Of a DNA stretch of 64,000 bases, positions 17,202 through 24,741 are shown one piece after another. Both the position numbers and the translations under genes were made by a program. The DNA is taken from contig LT608321.1 in the NCBI GenBank assembly GCA_900095835.1, positions 2,505,765 to 2,569,764 of the forward strand, written 5' to 3'. This DNA comes from Ihuprevotella massiliensis (GTDB lineage: Bacteria > Bacteroidota > Bacteroidia > Bacteroidales > Bacteroidaceae). How positions within the stretch are numbered: position 1 is the first letter of the stretch; each line of letters opens with the position of its first letter. The notes below the pieces were generated by a model. It saw only the letters and a list, made by a program, of their open reading frames with translations. It did not search any database and had not been told where the DNA came from.

Positions 17202-18652
17202 AGTTGGGCTTTGGATTTCTAATCGCAGGGCTGCTCTTGCTCTGCGGTTGTGCCTCGTCCGTCTCTCCCACGGCGGCGCCGATGCGCTACGCCAAATTGC
17301 TCCGCATGACCGATGCGCCCGACCACACGTGGGTGGAAATCGTCAATCCATGGGACACCACGCAAGTGTTGCGCCAATATCTTCTGGTGGATCAAGCGAT
17401 GTCTTCCGCTGCTGTCGAAGCCTTGCAAGCGCAGCACCCTACGTCCGTGTTGCTCCACACCCCTTTGCAGCGCACCCTTCCGCAAAGCACCGTGCATGCT
17501 GCCCTTGCGCTCCAACTCGGAGCACAACAGTCGCTCGTGGGACTTTGCGACACCGCCTACATCGTCGTACCCGAACTCGAGCAGCTCCACCTTCCCGACT
17601 TTGGACGTGGCGACCAACCCAATGTGGAGCGCATCATTGCGGCAAAAACGCAGGCTTGTCTGTTTGCTCCCTTTGAAAATGCTCGCTACGAGTCGTTAGA
17701 GCGCGCTCATGTTCCCATCGTGGACTGTGCCGACTATCTCGAAACATCGCCTTTGGGGCGCGCTGAATGGATGCGATTCTACGGCAGACTGTGGGGAAAA
17801 TCCCAACTAGCCGACAGCCTCTTTGCACTTGAAGTGCGCAACTACGAATGGTTGGCACAAACTGTGCAGTCGGCTTTAGAGCAAACAACGTCATCGGGGT
17901 TAGCGCACCCTACGCCATCCGGTGCTTCGCAGCGGGAACATCACCCGAAAATGCAGTCCACTTCTATTGCTAAAATTCCAGTGGATACACCGAATGTGGG
18001 AGAGCACAAAAAAAATCTCCGACGAAATCAGAAAAACGTCGGAGTTTTTTCCAAAAACGTTGGAGATTTTCCAAAAAACGTGGGAGAAAATTTTGAAAAT
18101 GTCGGAGATAATTTGGATAACCTCCGAGAAAAGGATGCACCAATGCACAAGACGACAGCATCACGAGGGGAAGATTCCTCCGTAACGCTGCAGCCCCCTT
18201 CAAGCATCTCCCATCGTGCGGTGCGTGTTTGGCTCGATTTGCCCTGGCAAAGCACTTGGTATGTGCCTGGCGGACGTAGTTATCTTGCCACCCTCATCGC
18301 AGACGCAGGCGGAGACTATCCCTTGCGCCACAACGATCAAGCCGGTAGCCTGCCACTTCCTTTGGAGCGCGCTTGGCAATATGCCCAAACGGCAGACGTG
18401 TGGATCATCAAAGGCGGTGACGAACTGCCCCCAAACTACGCCGCACTCACGGCTCTCTCGCGCGTCTATGCGCAATTTCCTGCTGTGCGGTCCCATCGCG
18501 TGTGGGTGTGCCCCACGATGCAAGTGCCTTACTATGAGCATACCCCCTTCGCTCCTGCACAGTTGTTGCGCGAATGGTGCATCATGCTCGGTACCTTGCC
18601 GCTAGATGCCACAGACGCTTTGCGCTATTTCCATTCGCTGCCGCTCCACTGA
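17189..18652 (+). CDS. ABC transporter substrate-binding lipoprotein (FecB/BtuF type) with in-frame repeat insertion
   Basis: 487 residues from MCRLKLGFGF. The signal peptide ends in LLLLCGC (lipobox, lipoprotein). The N-lobe contains LLRMTDAPDHTWVEIVNPW and later VPIVDCADYLETSPLGRAEWMRFYGRLWGK, typical of class III binding proteins for iron-siderophores or cobalamin, and the C-lobe begins VWLDLPWQSTWYVPGGRSYLATLIADAGG. Between the lobes lies an extra segment of about 110 residues (roughly 230-340) of low complexity; within it residues about 274-315 are a heptapeptide repeat (KNVGDFP-like, four copies plus remnants) encoded by a family B 21-bp array. The insertion falls in the interlobe linker, so binding may survive. 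It overlaps ansA by 13 bp and is followed by the permease gene. Ligand unknown. An ATG at 17150 would add 13 residues ahead of the signal peptide. Confidence 0.82.
   Translation: MCRLKLGFGFLIAGLLLLCGCASSVSPTAAPMRYAKLLRMTDAPDHTWVEIVNPWDTTQVLRQYLLVDQAMSSAAVEALQAQHPTSVLLHTPLQRTLPQSTVHAALALQLGAQQSLVGLCDTAYIVVPELEQLHLPDFGRGDQPNVERIIAAKTQACLFAPFENARYESLERAHVPIVDCADYLETSPLGRAEWMRFYGRLWGKSQLADSLFALEVRNYEWLAQTVQSALEQTTSSGLAHPTPSGASQREHHPKMQSTSIAKIPVDTPNVGEHKKNLRRNQKNVGVFSKNVGDFPKNVGENFENVGDNLDNLREKDAPMHKTTASRGEDSSVTLQPPSSISHRAVRVWLDLPWQSTWYVPGGRSYLATLIADAGGDYPLRHNDQAGSLPLPLERAWQYAQTADVWIIKGGDELPPNYAALTALSRVYAQFPAVRSHRVWVCPTMQVPYYEHTPFAPAQLLREWCIMLGTLPLDATDALRYFHSLPLH
18008..18132 (+). repeat. Family B 21-bp tandem array, copy 2, inside a coding sequence
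   Basis: Units AAAACGTCGGAGTTTTTTCC, AAAACGTTGGAGATTTTCC, AAAACGTGGGAGAAAATTTTG and AAAATGTCGGAGATAATTTGG with flanking remnants. The 21-bp period keeps frame and yields NVGVFSK, NVGDFPK, NVGENFE, NVGDNLD. Confidence 0.88.
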
Positions 18653-18751
18653 TGCTCTGCTGAAGCGAAGATTGGTCTTCCACCATTGGGATACCTTCAA
18701 TCGCCCACGGCTTTTTCTCCGCATTTATCCCTCTGTTTGTCCCTCCCCTAC

Positions 18752-19792
18752 ATGCTCCTTCTCTCCCCCTCCCACCGAACCCTGCTACTGAGCTTGAGTT
18801 TGCTCGTGCTACTGCTCATTGGGTTGCATCTTTTTGTGGGTAGTGTGTGGATGACTCCGCAAGAGGTGGCGACCGCTTTGGGCGATGCCGCTCGCTGTTT
18901 GCTGGGCGATAGAGAGACATCCTCCGCCATCGGGCAAGAAATCGTGGTGCACCATCGCTTGACCATCGCTCTCACTGCCGCGCTCTCAGGAGCCGCGCTT
19001 GGAGGAAGTGGACTCTTCACGCAGACTCTCTTTCGCAATCCGCTAGCCGACCCTTCTCTGCTGGGCATCAACGCTGGTGCTGCCCTCGGAGCTGCCCTTG
19101 CCATGATGGTTGTGGGGAGTGTTTCGGTCTTGACTGGCTTCACCCTCACCGTGCTCTCGGCTTTGTTGGGCGCACTGGTGGTGCTGAGTGTGCTGCTTAG
19201 TGTGAGCCGTCGTCTGGCGAGTGCCACAGCTGTGCTCTTAGTGGGCGTGATGCTCTCCTTCATGGTCTCTTCGGTGCTTGCCATCTTGGCACATCGTGCT
19301 TCTGCCGATGGACTGCGCCACTATCAACTTTGGCTTTTGGGTGACTGCACTTCTGTGAGTTGGTCGCAACTTCCGCTTTTTGCCCTTGCGATCATTCTTC
19401 TTTTACTCTTGACGATCCGCCAGTTGCGCGTGCTCGACGCATGGTTGCTGGGCGATGTCTATGCGCAGTCGCTGGGCATCAGCGTGGATCGCGAGCGCTT
19501 CCGCCTTTTAGGGGTCGTTGGTCTGCTTTCCGCAGTGGTCACTGCCCTTTGTGGTCCCATCGCCTTTGTCGGTTTGGCTGCCCCACACGCAGCGCGTTTG
19601 GTGTCACACCAAGGTGCCCATCATCGTCTGCTGCCCCTCACGCTCTTGATGGGGAGTGTGCTTCTTCTCTTCTGCCAACTTGTGGCGCGACTGCCGCTAT
19701 GGGGCGAAGCGCAACTTCCGCTCAATGCGGTGACTCCACTAGTGGGTGCACCCATCATGGTGCTGTTGCTACTGCAACATCGCCCTCGATGA
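18752..19792 (+). CDS. FecCD-family ABC transporter permease
   Basis: 346 residues from MLLLSPSHRT, about ten membrane segments. Family motifs: VVHHRLTIALTAALSGAALGGSG (RLP-type region), FRNPLADPSLLGINAGAALGA, WLLGDCTSVSW, and near the end GPIAFVGLAAPHAARLV, the loop that contacts the ATPase. Role: inner-membrane channel for uptake of iron-siderophore, haem or cobalamin, with the lipoprotein encoded just upstream. No ATP-binding gene follows; the next gene is surE, so the ATPase must be encoded elsewhere. An ATG at 18686 is possible, but its extra N-terminus is not family-like. Confidence 0.9.
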   Translation: MLLLSPSHRTLLLSLSLLVLLLIGLHLFVGSVWMTPQEVATALGDAARCLLGDRETSSAIGQEIVVHHRLTIALTAALSGAALGGSGLFTQTLFRNPLADPSLLGINAGAALGAALAMMVVGSVSVLTGFTLTVLSALLGALVVLSVLLSVSRRLASATAVLLVGVMLSFMVSSVLAILAHRASADGLRHYQLWLLGDCTSVSWSQLPLFALAIILLLLLTIRQLRVLDAWLLGDVYAQSLGISVDRERFRLLGVVGLLSAVVTALCGPIAFVGLAAPHAARLVSHQGAHHRLLPLTLLMGSVLLLFCQLVARLPLWGEAQLPLNAVTPLVGAPIMVLLLLQHRPR

Positions 19793-19918
19793 GGTGAACA
19801 GACGCAAGGTTTGCCCGAGGCCCTCGCACTGCCTGCACCACACATGGCGCTGCCTTGCCACTGAGGGAGACTCTTTTTCTATTTTCTTATTGTCCATCTC
19901 TCCAACTCTCTCGAAGAA

Positions 19919-20704
19919 ATGCTCAACTCCTCCGTACGACCCTTTATCCTTCTTTCCAACGACGACGGCTATCAAGCCCCTGGACTCAACTTTCTCATCG
20001 ATGTGTTGCGCCCTATCGCCGACATTTTGGTAGTGGCACCCAGTGGTGCGCGCTCTGGTTTTGGCTGTGCCATCACCGCCACGCAGCCCATTCAGTGCCG
20101 ACTCGTGCATGAGGAAGACGGACTCGACATTTATTCCTGCACGGGAAGTCCGGTGGACTGTGTGAAACTCGCCTTCAATGTGCTCCTCGACAACTACAAT
20201 CGCAAGCCCGATTTGGTGGTTTCAGGGGTGAACCACGGCGATAACTCTAGTGTCAATACCTTTTATTCCGGCACCATGGGAGCAGCTAACGAAGGGGTGC
20301 TACAAGGCGTGCCCGGCATCGGATTTTCCTACTGTCACTTCAGCTACGATGTCGATATGTCGGCTTGCGCGCCCTACATTATAGAGATTGTGCAACAGGT
20401 GCTCCGCGAAGGACTTCCACCTTTCTCCGCCCTCAATGTCAATTTCCCTGCTTTATCCGAATTTGAAGGCGTGAAAGTGTGCCGTATGGCGCGTTCGCGC
20501 TGGGTGAACGAGATGGCGGTGAACTACAAACCTCGCAGTGGCTCACCTTATTATTGGCTCACTGGCGAACCCTACGAACTAGAACCTGAAGCGGAAGACA
20601 CTGACCGCTGGGCGCTGGCTCACGGTTATGTGTCGATTACTCCGCAGACGCTCGATGCAACCAACTATCCCTTGTTGCAACAACTCAAATCGAAGGAGTG
20701 GTAA
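19919..20704 (+). CDS. surE: 5'/3'-nucleotidase SurE
   Basis: 261 residues. Metal-binding N-terminus FILLSNDDGYQAPGL (Asp15, Asp16), then VVAPSGARSG, SGVNHGDNSSVNTFYSGTMGAANEG (conserved Asn and the family signature) and a C-terminal region ending in the expected length. SurE dephosphorylates nucleoside 5'- and 3'-monophosphates and is linked to stationary-phase survival. It is followed by lpxB at 123 bp, a common pairing in Bacteroidales. Confidence 0.95.
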   Translation: MLNSSVRPFILLSNDDGYQAPGLNFLIDVLRPIADILVVAPSGARSGFGCAITATQPIQCRLVHEEDGLDIYSCTGSPVDCVKLAFNVLLDNYNRKPDLVVSGVNHGDNSSVNTFYSGTMGAANEGVLQGVPGIGFSYCHFSYDVDMSACAPYIIEIVQQVLREGLPPFSALNVNFPALSEFEGVKVCRMARSRWVNEMAVNYKPRSGSPYYWLTGEPYELEPEAEDTDRWALAHGYVSITPQTLDATNYPLLQQLKSKEW

Positions 20705-20756
20705 GGCACAGCAACAGGGAGTGAGTCTCGACTTTTCTCCTTCCTACATCGCATTT

Positions 20757-20823
20757 CCCACCTCGTAATTTCTCCCTTCTCACTAACCAATTCAGCAGAT
20801 TCCACCTCGTAATTTCCCCCTTT
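20757..20823 (+). repeat. Short direct repeat before lpxB
   Basis: CCACCTCGTAATTTCYCCCTT occurs twice (starting about 20758 and 20803) in the gap between surE and lpxB. No function is evident. Confidence 0.6.
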
Positions 20824-20827
20824 CATC

Positions 20828-22087
20828 ATGCGCTATTTCATCATTGCTGGCGAAGCCTCGGGCGATCTTCACGCTTCACACCTCGTCACAGCCCTCCGAA
20901 AGGAAGATGCCGATGCTCAATTTCAAGGCTTGGGCGGCGATCTCATGGCGGCAGCTGGCGTTGACGTGCTTTGGCACTATCGCACTATGGCGTATATGGG
21001 ATTTGTGCAGGTGATGCTTCACTTGCCTCAGATACTCCGCGCCATGCGTGCGTGCAAGGCGGCTATTGAGGTCTATCGTCCCGATGCGATTATCCTAGTG
21101 GATTATCCTGGTTTCAATCTGAATATCGCGGCTTGGGCACGAAAACACCTCGATGCTCCCATCTTCTATTATATCGCCCCCAAGATTTGGGCATGGAAAG
21201 AGGGACGCATTCGCAAAATCCGCCAAAATGTGGACAAGGTGCTCTCGATTTTACCCTTTGAAGTGGACTATTTCGAGCGCGAACATGGCTATAAAGTGGA
21301 CTATGTGGGCAATCCTTCGCGTGCAGAGGTCGATGATTTCTTGCAGCATGACAGTCATTCTTTCGCAGACTTCTGTGCAGCGCATCAGCTCGATCCGCAG
21401 CGCAAAATTGTAGCACTGCTTGCTGGTTCGCGCCGCTCGGAAATAGCTGCCAACCTGCCGCGGATGTTGCAGGCTTTTGCGCAGGTGCAAACCGAATCTG
21501 CCGCAAGAAGCCGTGGTGTCTCTGCTACCCAATCTGCCCCCCCTGCGCACAACACTGTCGAACAATCTGTCGCACCACAAGCATACCAGGCGGTGATTGC
21601 CGCTGCTCCTGGCATCGAACCTGAGGAATATGCACCTTATTTGCAGGCTTATCCTCATGTTCATCTGGTGTCTGCGGCTACTTTTGCGCTGTTGAAGCAC
21701 GCGCACACGGCGTTGGTCACAAGTGGCACCGCAACGCTCGAAACTGCGCTCTTTGGTGTGCCGCAGGTGGTGTGCTATCATATCAGAGGAGGTGCGCTCG
21801 TGCGTGCCATCCAACCGCATTTTCTCAACTGCCGCTTCATCTCTTTGGTCAATCTCATTGCAGACGACGAGGTTGTGCCTGAACTCATTGCAGATCATAC
21901 TGCACCGCACCACATTGCGCGCCATCTGCTCCCACTGCTCGACGACACAAGCGCGGCTCGACAAGCGCAATTATCGGGATATGCCCGTATGCGTGCCCAA
22001 CTTGGCACAGATGTTGCCCCACAAGAGGGGGCGCAGCTCATTGTACACGCGATGCGCGAGGGACTGAATTCCCCGACATTGCCATAG
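20828..22087 (+). CDS. lpxB: Lipid-A-disaccharide synthase
   Basis: 419 residues. Opens with MRYFIIAGEASGDLHASHL, the LpxB signature, and carries GLGGDLMAAAGV, DYPGFNLNIA, YYIAPKIWAWKEGRIRKIR, LAGSRRSEIAANLP and TSGTATLETALFGVPQVVCY. It joins UDP-2,3-diacylglucosamine and lipid X to form the lipid A disaccharide at the inner membrane. Residues about 222-253 (ARSRGVSATQSAPPAHNTVE...) are an extra low-complexity loop not typical of the family, which makes the protein some 30 residues longer than usual. Probably co-transcribed with surE. Confidence 0.95.
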   Translation: MRYFIIAGEASGDLHASHLVTALRKEDADAQFQGLGGDLMAAAGVDVLWHYRTMAYMGFVQVMLHLPQILRAMRACKAAIEVYRPDAIILVDYPGFNLNIAAWARKHLDAPIFYYIAPKIWAWKEGRIRKIRQNVDKVLSILPFEVDYFEREHGYKVDYVGNPSRAEVDDFLQHDSHSFADFCAAHQLDPQRKIVALLAGSRRSEIAANLPRMLQAFAQVQTESAARSRGVSATQSAPPAHNTVEQSVAPQAYQAVIAAAPGIEPEEYAPYLQAYPHVHLVSAATFALLKHAHTALVTSGTATLETALFGVPQVVCYHIRGGALVRAIQPHFLNCRFISLVNLIADDEVVPELIADHTAPHHIARHLLPLLDDTSAARQAQLSGYARMRAQLGTDVAPQEGAQLIVHAMREGLNSPTLP

Positions 22088-22197
22088 TATCATACGACAC
22101 CACAGCGGCGCTTCCCAAGTACATTGCGTATGAATTCCCCCTGCGCTCGCATAGTGTAGACTTCTTTTTCTGACTATTCACTTAAAATCAATCTAAT

Positions 22198-22836
22198 ATG
22201 TCTTCCATCGCTTCCCAATTTGCACAGCAACTGCTCGAGGTGCAGTGCATCAAACTTCAACCTACGCAGCCTTTCACCTGGGCGAGTGGCTGGTTGTCTC
22301 CATTCTATTGCGACAATCGCAAGACGTTGGCTTATCCTAAGGTGCGCACCTTCGTGAAAGACCAACTCGCAGCTATGATTCGTGCGCAATATCCCGAAGC
22401 TACTGCCATTGCTGGTGTCGCCACTGGTGCTATCGCTCAAGGTGCTTTGGTAGCCGATGCCTTGGATCTCCCTATGTGCTACGTGCGCGCCAAAGCTAAG
22501 GACCACGGCATGGGCAATCTCATCGAAGGTACCCTGCCCGAAGGTGCAAAAGTGGTGGTTGTCGAAGACTTAATTTCGACAGGTGGTAGCAGTCTTAAGG
22601 CTGTTGAGGCGCTCCGTGCCGCTGGTTTTGAAATTCTCGGCATGGTGGCGAGCTTCACCTACGGATTCCCTGTGGCTGAAGAGGCTTTCCGCGCTGCGAA
22701 TGTCACCCTCACCACGCTCACCAACTATGAAGCTGTGGTGGAAACGGCTCGTGCCATTGGCTACATCGAGGAGAGTCACTTGCCTCTCTTGGCTCGTTGG
22801 CGCGCCAATCCTTCCACTTGGAGCCCTGAAGTGTAA
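22198..22836 (+). CDS. pyrE: Orotate phosphoribosyltransferase
   Basis: 212 residues. The PRPP-binding motif VVVVEDLISTGGSSLKAVEAL is complete, preceded by GVATGAIAQGALVADAL and YVRAKAKDHGMGNLIEG (the flexible catalytic loop). It converts orotate and PRPP to OMP in pyrimidine synthesis. A downstream SRPBCC gene follows at about 290 bp; that gap (22837-23125) has no supportable gene. Confidence 0.96.
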   Translation: MSSIASQFAQQLLEVQCIKLQPTQPFTWASGWLSPFYCDNRKTLAYPKVRTFVKDQLAAMIRAQYPEATAIAGVATGAIAQGALVADALDLPMCYVRAKAKDHGMGNLIEGTLPEGAKVVVVEDLISTGGSSLKAVEALRAAGFEILGMVASFTYGFPVAEEAFRAANVTLTTLTNYEAVVETARAIGYIEESHLPLLARWRANPSTWSPEV

Positions 22837-23125
22837 GACTTCGCTCCTGTTCTTATCGCATTCTTCCTTCCCTCCTTTGCGCGTGCAAGTGGCGCGGATG
22901 GTGGGCACTTTCGCTCAGACTGTTGTGGTCGTTTTTCCATATATGTTGTGGCTGTTCGCCCAAATGTGGTGCTGCGCTCCAATCTATTGCGGGGATTCTC
23001 CCGACAGGTAGCGAGCATTCTCCCAAAACTATCCCCTAAACATGAACGTGGGTGGACAAGTGCCTAATCATCCTCAGCGTGCTTCGCACTTTCAAAGGAG
23101 GGATGGTAGACTATTTCTCTCTAAA

Positions 23126-23614
23126 ATGACAAAATATACCTCCGAAATCTACACGGTCAATGCTACGCAAGCGCAGGCTTACGAGCGTTTGGCTGATTTG
23201 CGCCGTTTTGAAGCCCTTAAAGCGGCTTTCTCCGACCCTGAGAAGATGCAATATATCTTGCAAAATCTCCCAGCCGACCAAGTGTCGCCCGATAAACTCG
23301 CTGAGATTCGCGAACAAGTGGAGAAGATGCAGTTCACCGAAGACACCATTTCTGCCGATACTAAGGTGGGACCTGTGTCGCTTGCCATCGTGGAGCGCGA
23401 ACCTTGCAAGTTGGTGAAACTCGTGACGCAGAATTCTCCCGTGAATGCTACGGTTTGGGTGCAACTCGTGGAGAAAGGCACTTATCAAGCGGCACTCAAG
23501 GTCACCATCGGTGTGGAACTCAATTTCTTCATCCGCAAGATGGTGGAGAAGCACATCAAGAAGGCGCCCGACGGTCTGGCACAGTTCTTGAGCCAAATCC
23601 TAGCGGTGGGCTAA
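23126..23614 (+). CDS. SRPBCC (START/polyketide cyclase-like) family protein
   Basis: 162 residues from MTKYTSEIYTVNATQAQAYERL. The order of beta-strand, helices and long C-terminal helix (FFIRKMVEKHIKKAPDGLAQFLSQI) and the pattern VGPVSLAIVEREPCKLVKLV...VNATVWVQLVEKG fit the SRPBCC hydrophobic-ligand fold. It has no signal peptide. The family follows pyrE in other Bacteroidales; its ligand is unknown. An ATG at 23042 is possible but the first 28 residues would be atypical. Confidence 0.8.
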   Translation: MTKYTSEIYTVNATQAQAYERLADLRRFEALKAAFSDPEKMQYILQNLPADQVSPDKLAEIREQVEKMQFTEDTISADTKVGPVSLAIVEREPCKLVKLVTQNSPVNATVWVQLVEKGTYQAALKVTIGVELNFFIRKMVEKHIKKAPDGLAQFLSQILAVG

Positions 23615-23670
23615 ACGCTTCATCGCCCGGGGTGGGGATTCCTTTGTTTTATGCGCTAAAATGGTAAAAG

Positions 23671-24276
23671 ATGATGGCTTTATTGCGTAAGTGGCCACTG
23701 CGCCACGGATTTGTAGCAGGCGGCATGGCGCTGATGTTGGGAGCCATGGCAACTTTGCTGGCTTGCGGTGAGGAGAGCGCTTCGCGTTATTCACACCATC
23801 GTGCCTTTTTGCGCTTTTCTCCCGTGGCAGCCGCTCCAGTGCTCTCCGCAGCAGTGCATGGTGTAGGGGAGTGGTGCGCCATCACGTATGATGCTTCGCA
23901 CTACGTTTTCACGAATGCTGCCCAGCGCACGAGCCGATATCCGCGTACGGCACTCGATGCTTACGGAGCTCCCACTTCGATAGCCGGATTTGTGGTGGGC
24001 ACTCCTACCTTGCCCGATCTGAGCGGACGGCAGACGGTCGTGGCTTTCGACCTCGTTTGCCCTTCTTGCTACCAAGGGGCTTATGTGGAACGTCGACTGT
24101 CGTGGAATCCTTCTACACCAGGCACGCTCGTCTGTGGGCGTTGCCAGCGTCATTACGACCTCAACAATGGGGGAATCGTGAGTGTGACAAAAGGAGATGG
24201 CCAACCAAATGTGGGACTTTTCCGATATTTGGCTACTTACTCAGCAAATTCGGATGTGTTTGTTGTGCAAAATTAG
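23671..24276 (+). CDS. Lipoprotein with CxxC...CxxCxxH motif (Rieske-like or zinc-ribbon-like)
   Basis: 201 residues. Signal peptide with lipobox TLLAC (Cys32). In the C-terminal third, CPSC (Cys130, Cys133) and CGRCQRHYDL (Cys155, Cys158, His161) are spaced like a metal site, and the following YDLNNGG resembles the loop after the second half of Rieske [2Fe-2S] domains. A true Rieske site would be CxH...CxxH, so the first His is missing and the four Cys could instead hold zinc or an Fe-S cluster. Placed 56 bp after the SRPBCC gene and likely in the same transcript. Function unknown. Confidence 0.7.
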   Translation: MMALLRKWPLRHGFVAGGMALMLGAMATLLACGEESASRYSHHRAFLRFSPVAAAPVLSAAVHGVGEWCAITYDASHYVFTNAAQRTSRYPRTALDAYGAPTSIAGFVVGTPTLPDLSGRQTVVAFDLVCPSCYQGAYVERRLSWNPSTPGTLVCGRCQRHYDLNNGGIVSVTKGDGQPNVGLFRYLATYSANSDVFVVQN

Positions 24277-24284
24277 GCGAAACA

Positions 24285-24316
24285 TTTGGTCAGCTTTCTT
24301 AAAATCCTTACCTTTG
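24285..24316 (+). promoter_or_regulatory. Promoter of tRNA-Leu
   Basis: TTTG at 24285-24288 and TACCTTTG at 24309-24316 with exactly 20 bp between, a textbook Bacteroidetes promoter 11 bp before the tRNA. Confidence 0.85.
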
Positions 24317-24327
24317 CACCACATTAC

Positions 24328-24411
24328 GCCTGAATGGTGGAATGGTAGACACGAGGGACTTAAAATCCCTTGGCCATTACGGCTGTACGAGTTCGAGTCT
24401 CGTTTCAGGCA
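24328..24411 (+). tRNA. tRNA-Leu (anticodon TAA)
   Basis: Acceptor arms GCCTGAA and TTCAGGC close the molecule, the anticodon loop ACTTAAAATC holds TAA, a long class II variable arm (TGGCCATTACGGCTG) follows, and the T loop is GTTCGAGTC. The discriminator A is at 24411, and the full CCA is not encoded. Confidence 0.95.
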
Positions 24412-24450
24412 CCTCCCTTCTGTTGGATTTCCAGCAGGAGGGATTTTTTG
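24412..24450 (+). terminator. Terminator of tRNA-Leu
   Basis: CTCCCTTCTGTTGG pairs with CCAGCAGGAGGG around an ATTT loop and is followed by ATTTTTTG. Confidence 0.85.
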
Positions 24451-24593
24451 TGCTCTCACGTTTGCCCTCTGTAAGCCTTTGTGCGCATCCTTATGCGGGC
24501 GAACTTTCCTGTGTAATTGTCGGCTTTTTCAGCAAGGTTGTTTGCTTTTTGGGGAGATTACTTTTAGAGCTTGTTTCTCCATTGCGGTGTAAT

Positions 24594-24629
24594 ACAAAAA
24601 CAAAGGCCATCCCGTCGGGATGACCTTTG
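24594..24629 (-). terminator. Terminator of the 416-residue secreted protein gene
   Basis: On the minus strand CAAAGGTCATCCC-GAC-GGGATGGCCTTTG is followed by TTTTTG. It lies about 110 bp past the stop codon at 24742. Confidence 0.75.
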
Positions 24630-24741
24630 TGAAATAAGAGTGGCATGTCGTGCGTTGTGCGGAAATGCTCAGCTATTTCCTTACTCTCATAGGAGGGGCT
24701 GAGCAGAGTGCTCCGCGCTACGACAGCTTAATGTGGAGTGT

